A stretch of 64,000 nucleotides of DNA from Eremophila alpestris peregrina (Eukaryota > Chordata > Aves > Passeriformes > Alaudidae). Of this stretch, positions 49,628-63,506 are shown piece after piece; position 1 is the stretch's first letter; the number at the start of each line of letters is the position of its first letter. The DNA lies in the NCBI GenBank assembly GCA_009792885.1, contig WMCF01000021.1:4747690-4811689 (forward strand), given 5' to 3'. The position numbers were made by a program, and so were the translations under genes. Under the pieces are notes generated by a model that was given only the letters and a program-made list of their open reading frames with translations, had not been told where the DNA came from and made no database searches.

Positions 49628-52400
49628 GCAAGTGTTATGAAATGCTGTGCAAGCACTGGGTACTAGGAGGCAGAGAAAGGGTGGAATAAAGACCCACAGA
49701 AAAGTTTAGTATGACAATGATTATCAGAGCAAGATAATAAAAATTAACTTATCAGATAGATAAGGAAAAGATAAACTGAAACACATAAGCTATTAAAGTG
49801 AGATTAAAATAAATTTTGAAATATTACCACAGAAAGAAAAAATGTAAATTAATCTCCTCATTCCAGACCACCAATAAAGAGGTCTAGAGCAAAGAGGTCT
49901 CTCTGTCCCCCACATAATCTTACCATTTTCCCCTCTCCAGCACATGGAACAGTTGGCCATGTCTAAGTTCACATACACCCATGGGAAATGCTGGATAACA
50001 CGCTGTGATGACCCATGATCACATGTTTCCACGTGGGACCCTCCTCAGCAGCACTGAAACCACCAAGGGCAGATTCCAAGGGACACAGGAAACTCTTCAG
50101 TGCTGAAACTTCACCTTCATCCAACCCTACAGACAAAGCACTGACCATAAGGAACCCCTCTGCTTCTGTTTTCATACCAAACCCCCAAACCCTCACAACT
50201 CTCATCAAATCAAAATTCAAACAATAATTTCTGTGAGAATTACCCAGGAAAAACAGAAACCTGCTGTGGTATTTACCAGGGAGGAAAACACTGAAGGATT
50301 ATTTGCCAGCATAAATCAGGCTGCACCATTTGATTCAGATGGTGGTGCTGGTTTTGTGCCATATTCCACTAAATGGAATATCAGCTGTAGCTAAGAGAAC
50401 TACTGTTAAAATAAAAGCGTCATCAATTTTAATGTCAACATATAAATATATCATCTTCTGAGACAAGGAAAAGGCTTTTGCATATTGTTACACCATGCAA
50501 GTGTGAAAAGGGGCTAAGGAGTACAAATCTTTCACCATTCTCAATTGTAAATTCTCCTACAGTGCTCACTCTTCCTATGTTTCCCTTCATAAACTTTAGG
50601 GAAAAATTTAGTGAAATTCAGGCCCATTTGCAATCTCTTCCTCCTCTGAGAAGCACAACCCATGCTACTGGCTCAGTAATCCCTGTTTGCTCCAAAGATA
50701 TGGAATTGTGTTCAGCTTGAGAATATCACAGCCCTTCAACCTCATCAATAGGCTTTTTTATTATCAAAATCTTAAAGTGACAATTTCACACACTTCTCAC
50801 ATCAGAAGTTCCTGAGTCATCTAAACAGAATCATCAACATTTAGAATGGCCATCATCAACAATGAAGGAGATTCACAGCATTTCCTCCTTCCAAAAAAAA
50901 GGTTATATGCCATGTAATAATAAAATGGTTATATCAGCAGCAGTGGGAACCAAACTAAAAGATATTCCAGTGACTCAAACTCCTGATGTCAGCACTGCCA
51001 CCAGCAGAAATGATGCTAAGTGATCTCAAGTCCCAGAGAACAGCTCAGCATGCATCATGCTTCAAACCTCCACCCACTTGCTTATTTAGTTAGTTGCTCT
51101 ATAACTCAGTACATTTTGCTTATGCTGATATAACTCATTCCAGGTCCCACTGCAAAAGATGAAATGCAGAATTTGGGGATGTAAATGCAATTAAAGGTTC
51201 TTTTTCACCCGGGGCCAGAAATGAAGAGTAGGTATGTTGAACTAATAACAGTGACAAACACGGCATATGGTGAAATCACACATTCATTCACCAGTAGAAA
51301 TGGTAAAATTCTAAGTATTCATCTCACTGCTATCAGGGGACTTTTAAAAAAAGTCAGCTTTTATACTGAAGCTGAATCATTGGAGAGATGGCCTGGAAGG
51401 GACTTGCTGGACATGTACTGATCTGACTTGCTCACTGAAGTACATCAAAAATCCTGTGTACAACTGAGCCCTGACTAAGGAAAAGCAAATGCACATGACC
51501 AAATGGAAGCAGTGATTAGTAAGATTTATATAACCTCTAGATAAATTACACTTTGCTGTCGTGCTCTAGCAAGAAGCTTACAGGACAGAAGCAGGATCAG
51601 TTCAGGACAAGGGAAATTATTCATGTAACAGTTAAAGCTTAAGAGATCTGGCTTATATCAAGCTGATGTTTCAGATAAGAGACTGCATTATAACAGGTTA
51701 TAGTTGCAAAAATAATTTTGATTGGCATATCATTTATACTAACTACTGCTTGGAGCCCACCCAGAATACACAGCGTTCTATAAACTGTTAGGAAATATAT
51801 CAGTGTATTGTTCAATATTTACAATGTGCTTTATTTTGTAAATATAAGACCTGGCAGAAAAATTGTAGAGTATTAAAAATAGTTCTGCTTAAAAAGAATG
51901 CCCCTTTTTCCTATAAAAAGAAGTATTTCACTAGCAGTAGTTTATAATTTTGTTCAAAAACGTTCACAGCGGAGCTAAACAAACTTTCAATGAGGAAAAT
52001 TTGATTGCTTTGTTCAGCTGCTCACACAGATTTCTATCTGTGCTTATTTGCATATTTCTGAATATTCTCTTTCAGGCCCACACCATTTTTGTTAGCAAAA
52101 TCAATTTTCTGTTGGACAAAAAGTGAGATTTGCTCTAAAGATTTTAAGCTTTTAAATAAACATGAACTGAATGGTGTAAAGAGCTCTCCTTTTAAGAAAA
52201 GATTCTTGCTGTTTGGAAAGAAAAGAATTCTTTGCCTTCACAGGTATCAATTGACAGCAACAGATTTTTACATGAAGAGAGAAAAAAATATACAAGGGCA
52301 AACCAAAAAGAGCTGCCATGTAATTACGTAGCTGTAACAGACTGATTTTTAAGGAACACATGTCTATATACAAAACATAAAAACATTATACTGATATAAA

Positions 52401-52424
52401 AGCTTTATTATTAGCTTTATTATT
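52401..52424 (+). repeat. 12-bp tandem duplication
   Basis: AGCTTTATTATT is present twice in direct succession without mismatch. Confidence 0.85.
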
Positions 52425-53367
52425 GATTTTCCAAAGCTCAAAGAATACTCATGATTATGAAACTGCATCCTCTGCATCTGAAGAGAAGGACTGTTCTAAA
52501 ATCCAACAGTTCTGCAGAATCCTCAGCAAACACCAAGCAAACACAATTTTTTCTAGGTCTCCTCAGCTCTGCTAATAGTTATTGTTTGCACAACTGTAAC
52601 TAAGTACATTACCAACTAGTTGTTCAATCTATATAAATTTAAGAAACACACATTGCCAAGGAGTGACTCATATATCAGTCTATTATATGCTACAGAGCTG
52701 ACTGTATTAAACAAATCACTTTCCCTACAGCTGAAGAATACAAGCTATATACAGAGCAGAGGTTATTGTCTAATTTAAATCTTGGCTCCTTTCCCAGAGC
52801 TGTACAAGATTCCAATTTGTGGAAATGTTACTCTCTGCTACTGCCAGAAAGGCTACAGAAAATGGTATTGGGTGCCTTCCAGAAATATGTCTGCAAAATG
52901 CCAATCAACAAGTCACTAAAGATTAACAGTATGACTGTACCAAATTAATTTAAATTATAGAAACATATGGCTAGGATGTTTGCACTGCACTTAACACAAC
53001 ACCTGCTTCACAAACAGCTAAGTTTCCTTCCACAGTATAAAATAATATATGTCAAACACCTTGAACCCAATTCCTATAAATGGAAAAAAAAATAAGTTCA
53101 TAAACAGGAACCACAGGGTACCACTGTCAGGTACAAGCCACCATTTTGTAATGGTTAAATCACTTATTTATTTTAAATTCTGCACCAACCCAGACTAGGT
53201 AGTCTTTTCCCATCACAGAGAAAGTAATTAGCAACAGAAATTAAAAAAAAAATATGACAGAAATAAACATCTTTATATTCCATTTTGGAAATAAAATATT
53301 TTAAGCTGATTTTGCTAGAATACTTCCAGACTTACAACAGTCCTTCAAATAGGGTGTTATTGTGCCT

Positions 53368-53381
53368 TCTCTCTCTCTCTC
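53368..53381 (+). repeat. (TC)7 microsatellite
   Basis: Seven TC units, followed by CCC. Confidence 0.85.
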
Positions 53382-56302
53382 CCCTTTGTTGACATGCTTG
53401 AGCAGAAACCTCTCCTGAAAGGCTCTATAAGCTCATAGAAAGTTGAAAGATTAACAACCACAACCAAAAGTCAAATATTTTATATTTTCTAATGTGGTTT
53501 TTATATTCTTTTTTAAAAATTCCTCAATAGATATGATCATGCCATCAAATAAATAAAAAATTTTTAAAAATCTGTGGCAGTCTCAGAAGTATTTACACAT
53601 TAGGGTATGCCATATTTCAGCTGAAGAGGAAGGGAGCTGTTTTATGTTTCTCTCCACTGCTTTTCTATTATTGCCTAGCTAATGGAAATACATCAAACAA
53701 ATGTTCTACAAGAGCAATAAATATTAAAGTTGACCTATCCATCTGGAAGAAATGAGAACAATACTGCTCACTTTTAGCCCAAATATGACACTGATAAATG
53801 AAGCTGTGAGATTCCATCACACTTTCAGCAACCTGGGCTAAGCGCCCACCACGTGACTCTTGTACCAGCAATTTTCTCCATTCATCTTCATTAGGCAGTC
53901 ACTTGACCTGCCTCCTAACATCCCTGGCACATCTGAACCTTCAGGGGGCTGCTTGTAGTTTTTAACAACGCACTCTAAAAGCTTTACTCCCTTTTGGAAA
54001 AAAAACATCAGGTGAACATAAAAGACTGTATGAGCCATTTCTTCTGGAGAGAGAACCATGAGCTGAAGCAGGAGATCACAGCACCAAAGGTGTGATGGCA
54101 GGAACACCATGGCACTTGTGTCCTTACAGCCCAGAACCAAACCACAGCCTGGCAGGAAGCACAACTGGGCAAAGCCATCACCCTTCCAGCCATCAAAGCA
54201 CAATTACAGTTGAAATCAGAACATATGTAACCTAGTCCCACAAACAGAATGCCCCCCACTTCATCCCCAGTCACTGCTTGAAGAAAGCTGGCACAGGCAG
54301 AGCATCCTTTACCCAGCAGGGTAAGAATGCTTCATCACATTAGCAGTGTTACATTACATCCTTGTTATTTCCTTTTTCAACAGTAACAGCAGAAATTTGA
54401 TTATTCTGTAATAGTGAAAATGAATACCAATTCAACATGAATTTGCCAGTGTAATAAAAAGCTCCTAACAGGATTTTTAGCAACTTCCTCGAAAAACTTC
54501 ATAACTTCATGATCACTTAGGGAAATCAAAAAGGCTAAAAGCACCAAAAGGCATTAAGCTTTTGACATTAAAACTATCTCAGACATTCATGCAGTTGCAG
54601 TACCTTCATTAGGGCAGCTCTGCAATGTTTATCTGACAAGCATCTGATGTATTGACTCTTTTCTATTCCATACAAGCAGCTTATCTTTCTTGTTTCAAAG
54701 AAGTCTTTAGAATTATAAATATTGTAGACTGTCATGGTAATGTAGCAATTAAAATATACCCACATAGATTTCTTTTAGTAAGTTCTTCAACCCTTTTTCA
54801 TGTTGATCAGGTCTTACATATGAGTGGTTCCATGCAGCTGCTAAGCACACCAGGGACTTACTCATCCAGGAAAACATGGCTGAATTCAAGTAAAGACTGC
54901 AGGATCAAACAGAAGATAGGTACTCCTGACACAGGGCTGAGATGGATTTCACTGTGATCACCAAAAAATGAAAAGGCATGAATTTTATACTAAACAAATG
55001 GAGTGCTTCCATGGACAGGCACTTCAGTCATGCTAAGCTGAATTTACACCACTGCAATTTTCACTTTTCTTTTTAAAAGCAATCAAAGATCTTGTTCTCT
55101 ATCATAATTTCAAAGGATTCTGCAAGTATCAAAACTTTGCTGAAAACCTGACAATATTGCCAAAAGTATGGACAAGAAAAAGTGCTGAGAGATGTGCCAT
55201 TTAAAATCAAGCCCTCCTATGGGTGTATTTGTGCTAAATATGTTCAACTTCCTGACCACAGAACACATTGCAGGTAATAAGTAATTGCTGATACAAAGCT
55301 GTGCTTCCATGTACAGTACAAGGAATGCTTGAGTCTAAGCTGGAATGCTGATCTCAGCTTCTTTGTAATCACTATTACATGTTCCTGCATTAGAGCAATT
55401 GCACAACAATCCCTGGCAGGACTTTCACTGGGCTTTTCTGAGACACAGACAATTCACAAGAAAGCCATCAGTGGCATGAGGATTCACCTGAGCCAGTAGT
55501 ACATTGTATTGGTATTACCTGCCTTATCATCTGTGACTGCAAATGCCTTTATCAACACACACTGAGCCTCTCTTTGGAAAAGAACTAATGGGATGGGCTC
55601 TGTCTTGTTTGTCTGAGACACTGAAGATTTCAGTCGTCTGCATCAATTCCTAACTCAAAGTTTGTCACATTTCCCTCACTGATGATGTGGCCTTGGTGAT
55701 TTTCTCTGAATGAACAGATTATTCTCAAGAATGCACAAATGCCCCAGTGATGACAGAGATCTTCACAGGCGGTTTTCACAAGTGGCTCAGTCTATGACTG
55801 TTGCAGAGAGCTGATTCTCAACACAAAGCAACTTGGAAAGATGAGCTTGTAGATCCAAAGGTCCTCAAAATCACCCATTATCTGCCTATTTTCTTTGTCT
55901 GAGGTGACTTCCTCCAAAAGATTAATATCAAGTTAATAAGGAAACAAACTGCTCTAAATGGAGTCTCTGTTTACAGGATGACAATGACTTTTCAATATTT
56001 TACTGTAATCAGTTCCTTAAGGGGGCCTGATAGCAAAATAGATTGAATAAACTGTTTTGGCAAGGTTGGGAGCTATAAAAATCAAAACACAATACAAGGA
56101 AAAAGAAAGGCCTCAGGCAGTTTTCAAAGAACTTGCTAACAAAAACAGAAGTGAGAGAGATCTCAACACAGCTTTAAAGATGATCCCATGTATAGCAAGA
56201 GACACAACGTACATGAAACTCTAAGGTAGGCCAGGGAAGCTATCCTTAGATCTCTGAAGACCTAAGACAAAAAGCCATCTGTTTTCAAGAAGATATACAG
56301 AT

Positions 56303-56322
56303 TATATATATATATATATATA
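56303..56322. repeat. (TA)10 microsatellite
   Basis: Ten uninterrupted TA units; likely polymorphic. Confidence 0.9.
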
Positions 56323-58321
56323 GGGAGAGTTCCTATCTGTTGGAGTTGAGAGGGGAAAAACAAAAAAGCAAACAACAGATATTCCAAGAAGAGAGTCAAA
56401 GAAATGAAGCATATTTTCATCTATAGCTGATGTGTGCTGTGTCTCATCCCAAGTGATCACGATGGGCCATGACAATGCCAGCTTTACCAACACCATCTTC
56501 TGTCATGCCAGAATTATTCCCTAGCTCTTGGTTATGAAGAGGCTCTTCAGTTCTTCAAGACTGAGTGACACTGAAGCAACCTGTAAAAATATTTGCTAAA
56601 GACCTTCAGAAAATGAAGTATTCTGTATTGCATTAGGCTATGCATACATTAGCACAATATTCTAGTTAGAATTAGTCTTTCTCTGAGTAGAAACTTCAGT
56701 AAGCAGTAGTGCCCTGACCACAGGCAACTCATCTTAAATTTCTTTAACTTTCTTCTAAGCTACTTTCTTAACTTTATTTAGAATGCCTGCTGAAAGCAAT
56801 TCAGTCATGAACTCTCTCATTCACAGTGCAGCATTGTTTGTGTCGAGTCTTTGCAGCAGGGTTATCACCACAGGTTAATGGATTTGTGTTCTGAGGAGCC
56901 ATGATTAGAATAGGTGACCTGTGTTCTGCATTATACAGTGCAAAACATATCTAGCAGCAGGATTGCTATCAAGTGTCAAAAGAGATACTGAGAGCTGTGT
57001 GTACAGGCTGCACTAAACTCAGATGGTTTTATTACTCCTAGGTATTGTGTGGTGGTTAAATTTGACATGTACAAATTGCTGAAGTGAAGATTTGCAAAGT
57101 AACAGTATATATCAAGGCTAATGGCTTAGTTAAGAAAATGATGTGCAGGATTTGAAGCACAGCATGAAAATGCATTTAAAATATTTGTGACATTTTAATG
57201 GACATTTTCATTAGCTGAGGTTGTAACAATGGCAAAAATCTGAAATTTTAGACAAGGAGTGATGTTATTAAAATAATTCCACAAAATTCAAAGAGATAAA
57301 ATCTTACTGTTGGAGAAGACATTAAAATTAAGACCTTGAAGTCTCCTTCCAAGACAGCCATTCCAATAGAAAAATCAAGTGCAAATAAAGGAATACCTTT
57401 TCTTGTCCCTTCTGTAAAATGTTTCAAGCACTGTTCAGTAGAAAGTAGTGGAAAACTTAAGCTGTCATGGCTTTTCTCTTCCTCTTTATCATTACAATAC
57501 GTGAGCTGACATCAAGGAGAAAAACCACAGCAAACTCATTTACACCTAAAGTGGACTACAGAGCTGCTTGCTATGCTAGCAGGGCATCAGAAGTGGTCAT
57601 TAGGAGAGCATTTAATAGCAACTATAGCTTTAGAAAGAAAAAGTAGCACATTCAGGGGAGAAGGCAAACTAATCACCTAGTGAATACTAACTTCTGTCAG
57701 AACAAATGGCACACATGATGCAGTCCTGGACTTTCAAACCATTCTGTATGCACAGCAACAGCCTTCCCTTCTTCAAAACTGGCCTTTTACACATCGACTC
57801 TTTTAGCAAATACAGTGATGCTGCATTATGACACTGAACCCAATCAGTTATGAAATGCACATCAATAAAAAAACCTTGCAAGGAAGGACTTCAATGGACA
57901 CATTCAAAATTTAAGCACTTTCATAGCATTGTGCCTAGAAAGTCATTGACTTTCATGAGAGCTATACCTTGCATGTTTCCAGTCCCTGAAAAGGAAAGAA
58001 TTCTTTCCATGTTCAGTATGCTTGGAACAACCTGGGCTACCAGAAAGAGTGAATTCAGCCTGTCTGCATCAGTCTCATTCACAGATATGGCTTAGAGAAG
58101 CCCAGATTTTGACAACTGTTTGTCCACTATTTCAACTGCTTGCAGGCAGGCATTGCTGCACTCCCCAAGAGTAGCAATGATTTTGTTCCACGTGCACACC
58201 TTTTGTCTACACAGCTCAGTTCTAACAATGACACATAAAATTCATGTTCCATTTTTTTCCTCCCCAGTAATCAGCCCTGAATTGCCAAACCAGTTAGTTA
58301 AGGAAAATGTTTATTACGTGT

Positions 58322-58337
58322 AAAAAAAAAAAAAAAA
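58322..58337 (+). repeat. A16 homopolymer
   Basis: An A run followed by CCAAACCGAAAACC. No processed pseudogene body is recognised upstream of it. Confidence 0.8.
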
Positions 58338-60414
58338 CCAAACCGAAAACCACAATGCTTCCCTTTAGAGGCAGTAATGTATTAGCATCTGAACCAAGCT
58401 GTCCTCAGGACATAATTTCATTGAGCATCTCTTCCTCATTTATTGTAGTAGCTTAATCTGCCTTAGCTCTTGTTACAGCTTGTTTAAACTGTTCTCAGAC
58501 AGATTTTTTTTTTCCTACCTAACACTTTCTACACTGGCTGTAGAATCCTTCTGACATGACATGCTGTGCTAGGAGTTGCTGATGATCATTTCCAGGGCTG
58601 TCACTGACCTACTGTTTTCAGTAATACTCATAACAGCATTTCCCTTTAGAGGGAGCTGATCAAAAGCTGCTAGAAAAGGTCCTTTGTCCTTTGCATATTC
58701 TGTTAACAGGGATTTGGACTTCATGCAGCACAACTGGCAGCTTTGAACCAAAACACCTGTTTATCACTTGCCAAGACAGTAACTCCTTGAAGCATCATCT
58801 CCCAGACTTTCCAATGTGAACCTCTACTACAATGAAATAATGATATCTGGGATAATGACTCCAAAGTAATAACCCCTGTGAAACACTGAAAGACTGAGCC
58901 ATTAAGTAACTGTCTCAACTTCTGCTGTTGCCACTATCAAGTAAACTGCCCTAAAGGCTCTATTTTCAAAGCCTGGAATTTGTCACACCACAATTGGTGA
59001 CAATGTGTTCACCATCACTTGCTCAATGGGATAGGACAATTCAACCCATTTCACTCAAATAAGCACTTTCAGCATTCTGTTCCAAAAGTCATTACACTCA
59101 TTTCTGCAGCAAAGATGGTAAGCACTGTCTAGTAAGAGCACCTTCCTTACTCAAAACCACTCTGTTTAAAAAAAAAAAATCAATGTGAGTGATGGAAAAT
59201 TAAGGCATTTGGTGAACTGAAGCACCAACCACATAAAACTTTTGTTATTCAGACACTTCCAGGCTGAAAAGGCCCAAGATGTCATTGACTATGAAATATG
59301 GATTATTTTTTAAAATCCAGATGCTAGAAGTAAGCTGCTTTGAAAAAAGGCAGCATTTTGAATGCCAAGAAATCAATTTAATACAGTGTGAAGTAGAACA
59401 CACACTTCAGTATTTTTTCAAGAAAGCGTCCATGAACATTACCTTTTCTAACAGGGCAATATATTTGTCTTCTACTGTTTCAACAAAAAGCTGGTAGTCC
59501 AGCTCTCTTTTTATTTTGAAGGAAATTAATTTGCAACTTAGTAGATGCTAAAATCTGTTCTTGAAAGCAGAAGGAAAAATGAATATTAAGAGCACCTAAA
59601 TAATTTCCAGTCCAAGTAAATGCACTTTACTAAAAGAACAAGTATCCTATGAGAAACCCTACATAGCTTTGCTAATTTGAATCTGTATGTCTATGTATGC
59701 TCAGTTTGAGCTTTTTTCTTTAAACAATGGTGTCATTTAAGTTAAAATCATATCTGAAACTGTTTCTATCCCTGAGCAACAACCAACAGGAACATATTCC
59801 TGTGCATTTTTAATTTTTCTGGCACAAGAAGTACTCTCACATCTGTGAGGACTGATTTGGAATCACTGCTCTTGGAGACAGATTCTTTTATTTATTTCTT
59901 CAACACGATTCCCAGAAGAGTTAGAGAGGCTTCAGAGCCACAAGTGTGGTAACCCAGCAAAACCCCAACCTGTGCCAAGGGACAGGGGGAAATAGTTTTA
60001 ACACCACAGAGCAATCTCCTGAGCCCAGGGAACTGTAACCAGCCTGGGGACTTGTACTGATTACAGTCCAAGGCAGCTTTTTAATTTCCTCCCTGGAAGC
60101 CACTGATACACATTTAACAGTCTCAGTGGAGTTACCTGTAGATTTCCACATCTTGCTAAGAAACAGTCACTGGGAGAGGAATTACAGCTAAGGAAATACA
60201 TGTGCAACTCCTGGTTCTGCCACCTGAGTCTGCATGACCTTGGTGGAGTTATTTAAGTTCTCTGTAACTCTTAGCCCTGAGCAATTAATGGGAACAGTAA
60301 CATTCCTAACATCACAGGGTACAGATTTCAGGTAATGCTGAAATGTAAGTAGGAACACTTAAAGGAACGTCATTCCAAAGGCAAGGGGAATAAGCCAACA
60401 GCACCAAAATCTCT

Positions 60415-60432
60415 AAGGATAAGGATAAGGAT
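60415..60432 (+). repeat. (AAGGAT)3 tandem repeat
   Basis: Three exact hexamer units. Confidence 0.85.
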
Positions 60433-60860
60433 AAATGGTGGCATTGCTGGCTACCTGTAGAACACAGGAACTTTCTCTAAGTGTAAGACTTGAGAAAATT
60501 TGCAGGTTCCTGTGGACTGAAGAGAAAGAACACTGAAGCACAGAATTTTAAAACTCATACTTTCGGATTTAGACAATTTCTCTCTAGACCTTAGCCCAGC
60601 ACACTAGAATATGAACTTTTAAGCCATTTGGGTTTCTTAGATGGCTGATAAATTATTTGGTTAATTAGTTCTTGCCCTACAGAATCAGCACTCATAAGAA
60701 ACAACTGATGGATTTTATTGAGGTAACTGATCTGTCTGACCCAAGTAAGTTAATTTTTTTTTCCTTAGTACAAGGAAGATTGTGCATTGCAGAATATTAG
60801 GGAATATTAAGCTATCTTAGCTTTATATGCAGTATTCATGTGCAATTCAATATCTCCCAA

Positions 60861-60916
60861 TATATGTATATATACATATATATATATGCACTGAGCAGCA
60901 ACTGCTGCTGCTGCTG
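60861..60916 (+). repeat. TA/TG/CA alternating tract with perfect palindrome, next to (CTG)5
   Basis: Bases 60861-60880 form a perfect 20-bp palindrome of alternating TA, TG and CA steps. The alternation continues to about 60888, and five CTG units follow at 60902-60916. Confidence 0.8.
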
Positions 60917-61333
60917 CCTATGGAGAAAGCCAAGACTGAAGATTTATGTTCTTTAAATATTTGCTTAAGTCTCTTGAACAGAGACTTTTCCCCATTATTC
61001 AACTTGATGATTTAAAATAAAAGTGATACTACCTCTGCACTTTGAGTTAGTGAATGTTATAAATAGTTTATAGAGCTTAAGAATGGCTGCTCCGTTCGAG
61101 CCAACAAAGAATGAATGTTAACACTGGTGTGAGATCACAGTCAATGTCCAGAGCCATTACTTCATGCAGGTAAGAATTCCAAACTCACTTCACTACCACT
61201 TTTATTCTGGTGTGAAGTTGCTGGCTTTATTTTAACCTAGGAAAAACAAAAAGGTCTATTTTCACTGCACAGCCCTGCAAGGAGCACACACAAAAAATCA
61301 TGGATGTTCAGGGTGAGGTAATGCATCTGAAGC

Positions 61334-61362
61334 CATGACACTTGCATGACACTTGCATGACA
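61334..61362 (+). repeat. 11-bp tandem repeat, about 2.6 copies
   Basis: CATGACACTTG occurs at 61334-61344 and 61345-61355, followed by a partial copy CATGACA. Confidence 0.85.
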
Positions 61363-63467
61363 TGTGTTATCTGTTTACATGGCACAAGTGGCTCTCCTGG
61401 AGCCAGGACCAGCTCCAAGGTGCCACGTTCCTGCAGATGAAAGCCAAAGCTTGCCAGGGCAGGAGCCTTCCCTTCACTCCTGGGAGCTGGGCAAGCTGAC
61501 ACTGAGACTTCCAAAAGGTTGCAGAGGACAGAGGAAGGAACAGTAGAAACTGCTGTGCTGGAAAATTGCACTGCAACAGAATAAATCATAGCAGAGCCAC
61601 AGGAGTTGCATTTTTCTCCTTCCCTTTTTTGCTAAGAGAATGAGACAGAGCTTGGCCCAGGAGACAAGACTCCAGACAGATTCCTATATCTAAATATGAA
61701 GACTCTAACAGTTAAAAACAACTCCCTTGTTTTAAGATATGAGAAGTTGCTGTTCTCTCTTCAAAACTGACTTTATTTGTTTGGACACAATCTTCCCAAC
61801 TGCATTTGGAACTATTACTCAACACAGAACTCTTTATACTGCTCGAAATCCTTGGCTTCCAATGCCTGTTTCCTTTCTGAAGTACCATCACTGCAAAAGG
61901 AACATTGCACAAAGAATTCTTCCCCAGGAAAAGCAAATCAGAAAGCACAAAAGATGCTACTTTTGCAAAAAATGCAGCGTTCAGATAGGAGATTATAATT
62001 GGGTTTCTATTCCAAGTATTTCAATGCACAGTTAACCTTAGATGACTGTGCATAAACCTTTTAATTAGCATGTTATCTTTGGAGCAATTAATATCTTGTA
62101 CCTCATATGTTATCTTCAAATTAAAACTTTCACTTGCTCAGCATTATTAATTAATCATTGTGAATCTGAGATAAAATAGACATCACTCAGGAGAATGTCA
62201 GTGTTTTTAGAATGTCACAGCCACTGACATTTCAGAACAATTATTTTGCTGTCTTCCAACAGCACAAGGCTATTGCCTTCAGTTTACACTGTCTTCCTGG
62301 AACATACACAAACCCATGACACACATAAATTATATAAATTGGTTTACATCTCCAAACAAATTGTATTGTTACATCATAAAAAACATCTAACTATTACAGT
62401 CAAGATAGAGCTTAGTTAAAAATGCAAAAGTACATTTTTTTTAAATCCTTAATAATCCCCTCAATACAATCATGAATCTTCCCCTCTACCAGGGCCTGTA
62501 GGAGAGCAGATAGCCAGTAGCAACAATTCAAAGTCAGAAGCAATATGACTGTTTGACCCTGAAGATACCAATAGAGATGAAGATCTTTTCTAAGCCACTG
62601 TGCCAACCTGATTTACTGTGATGAATGAATAAATTCATAGCCTAATAGCTTGTCTCTATACATTTCATTTGAGACATTAAAAGAGGAAATAATTTCAAGA
62701 GTTGTGCCCTTATAAAAGAATTTAAGCTATTAAATATTTAAAAATTTACGAATATTTTTATTTAAATTTTTTTGTATCACAAATCATGTTTAATAAGAGT
62801 AAATACAAACCAGTGTAATGCAGCTGCTCTCTATTAACACATAAAGCTATCTTTTATAACAATAAATTTCCTGTGCTTAAGCTAGAAACTCTTACTCTGT
62901 TAATAAGCAAATAAATCTTCATCTATACTGCACCAAAGGAAATCAGTATATTTCAAAGAAAACACAACAGGAATCAATTGCAAAAGATTGTGTTTTCTTT
63001 AATTGGCTTTGGCAACAAAGAGCAGGACCTACAAATATTTAACAGACAAGACAACAGAACATTTTCTTAGGGCTGCAGCTCATTTGATTCCCAGTTTTCT
63101 CCCACAATCACTTAACTCCATACAGACTTAACATGAAAAAATTCCACTGAAATAAACATTCTGAGTCAAAACACCTGGAGGTTTAAGAAAAAGAATTGTT
63201 CTTCTACTTCTTCCACCTTTATTCTACTATAATCACAAATGGAAACAAAAATCTCGGTAGTGTCAAAAGATGGCCCAATGAATTATAACTATGCAGATTG
63301 TGGTGTAACCTGCTGATATAACACCATATATACATATACACCTCATCTCTGCCAAAATATATCCTGCACAGTTATAATATGCATGAAAGAGCAGAAATTC
63401 CTGCAGAGCCCAACACAACACCACACCAGGAACTGAGCTTCAGAGCACTGCCAGGAGATCCCTATAA

Positions 63468-63506
63468 ATCATCATCCTCATCATCATCATCATCATCATC
63501 ATCATC
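63468..63506 (+). repeat. (TCA)n microsatellite
   Basis: Three ATC units are followed, after a CC interruption, by nine uninterrupted TCA units. The opposite strand translates to a methionine run in one frame, which is an artefact of the repeat. Confidence 0.9.
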
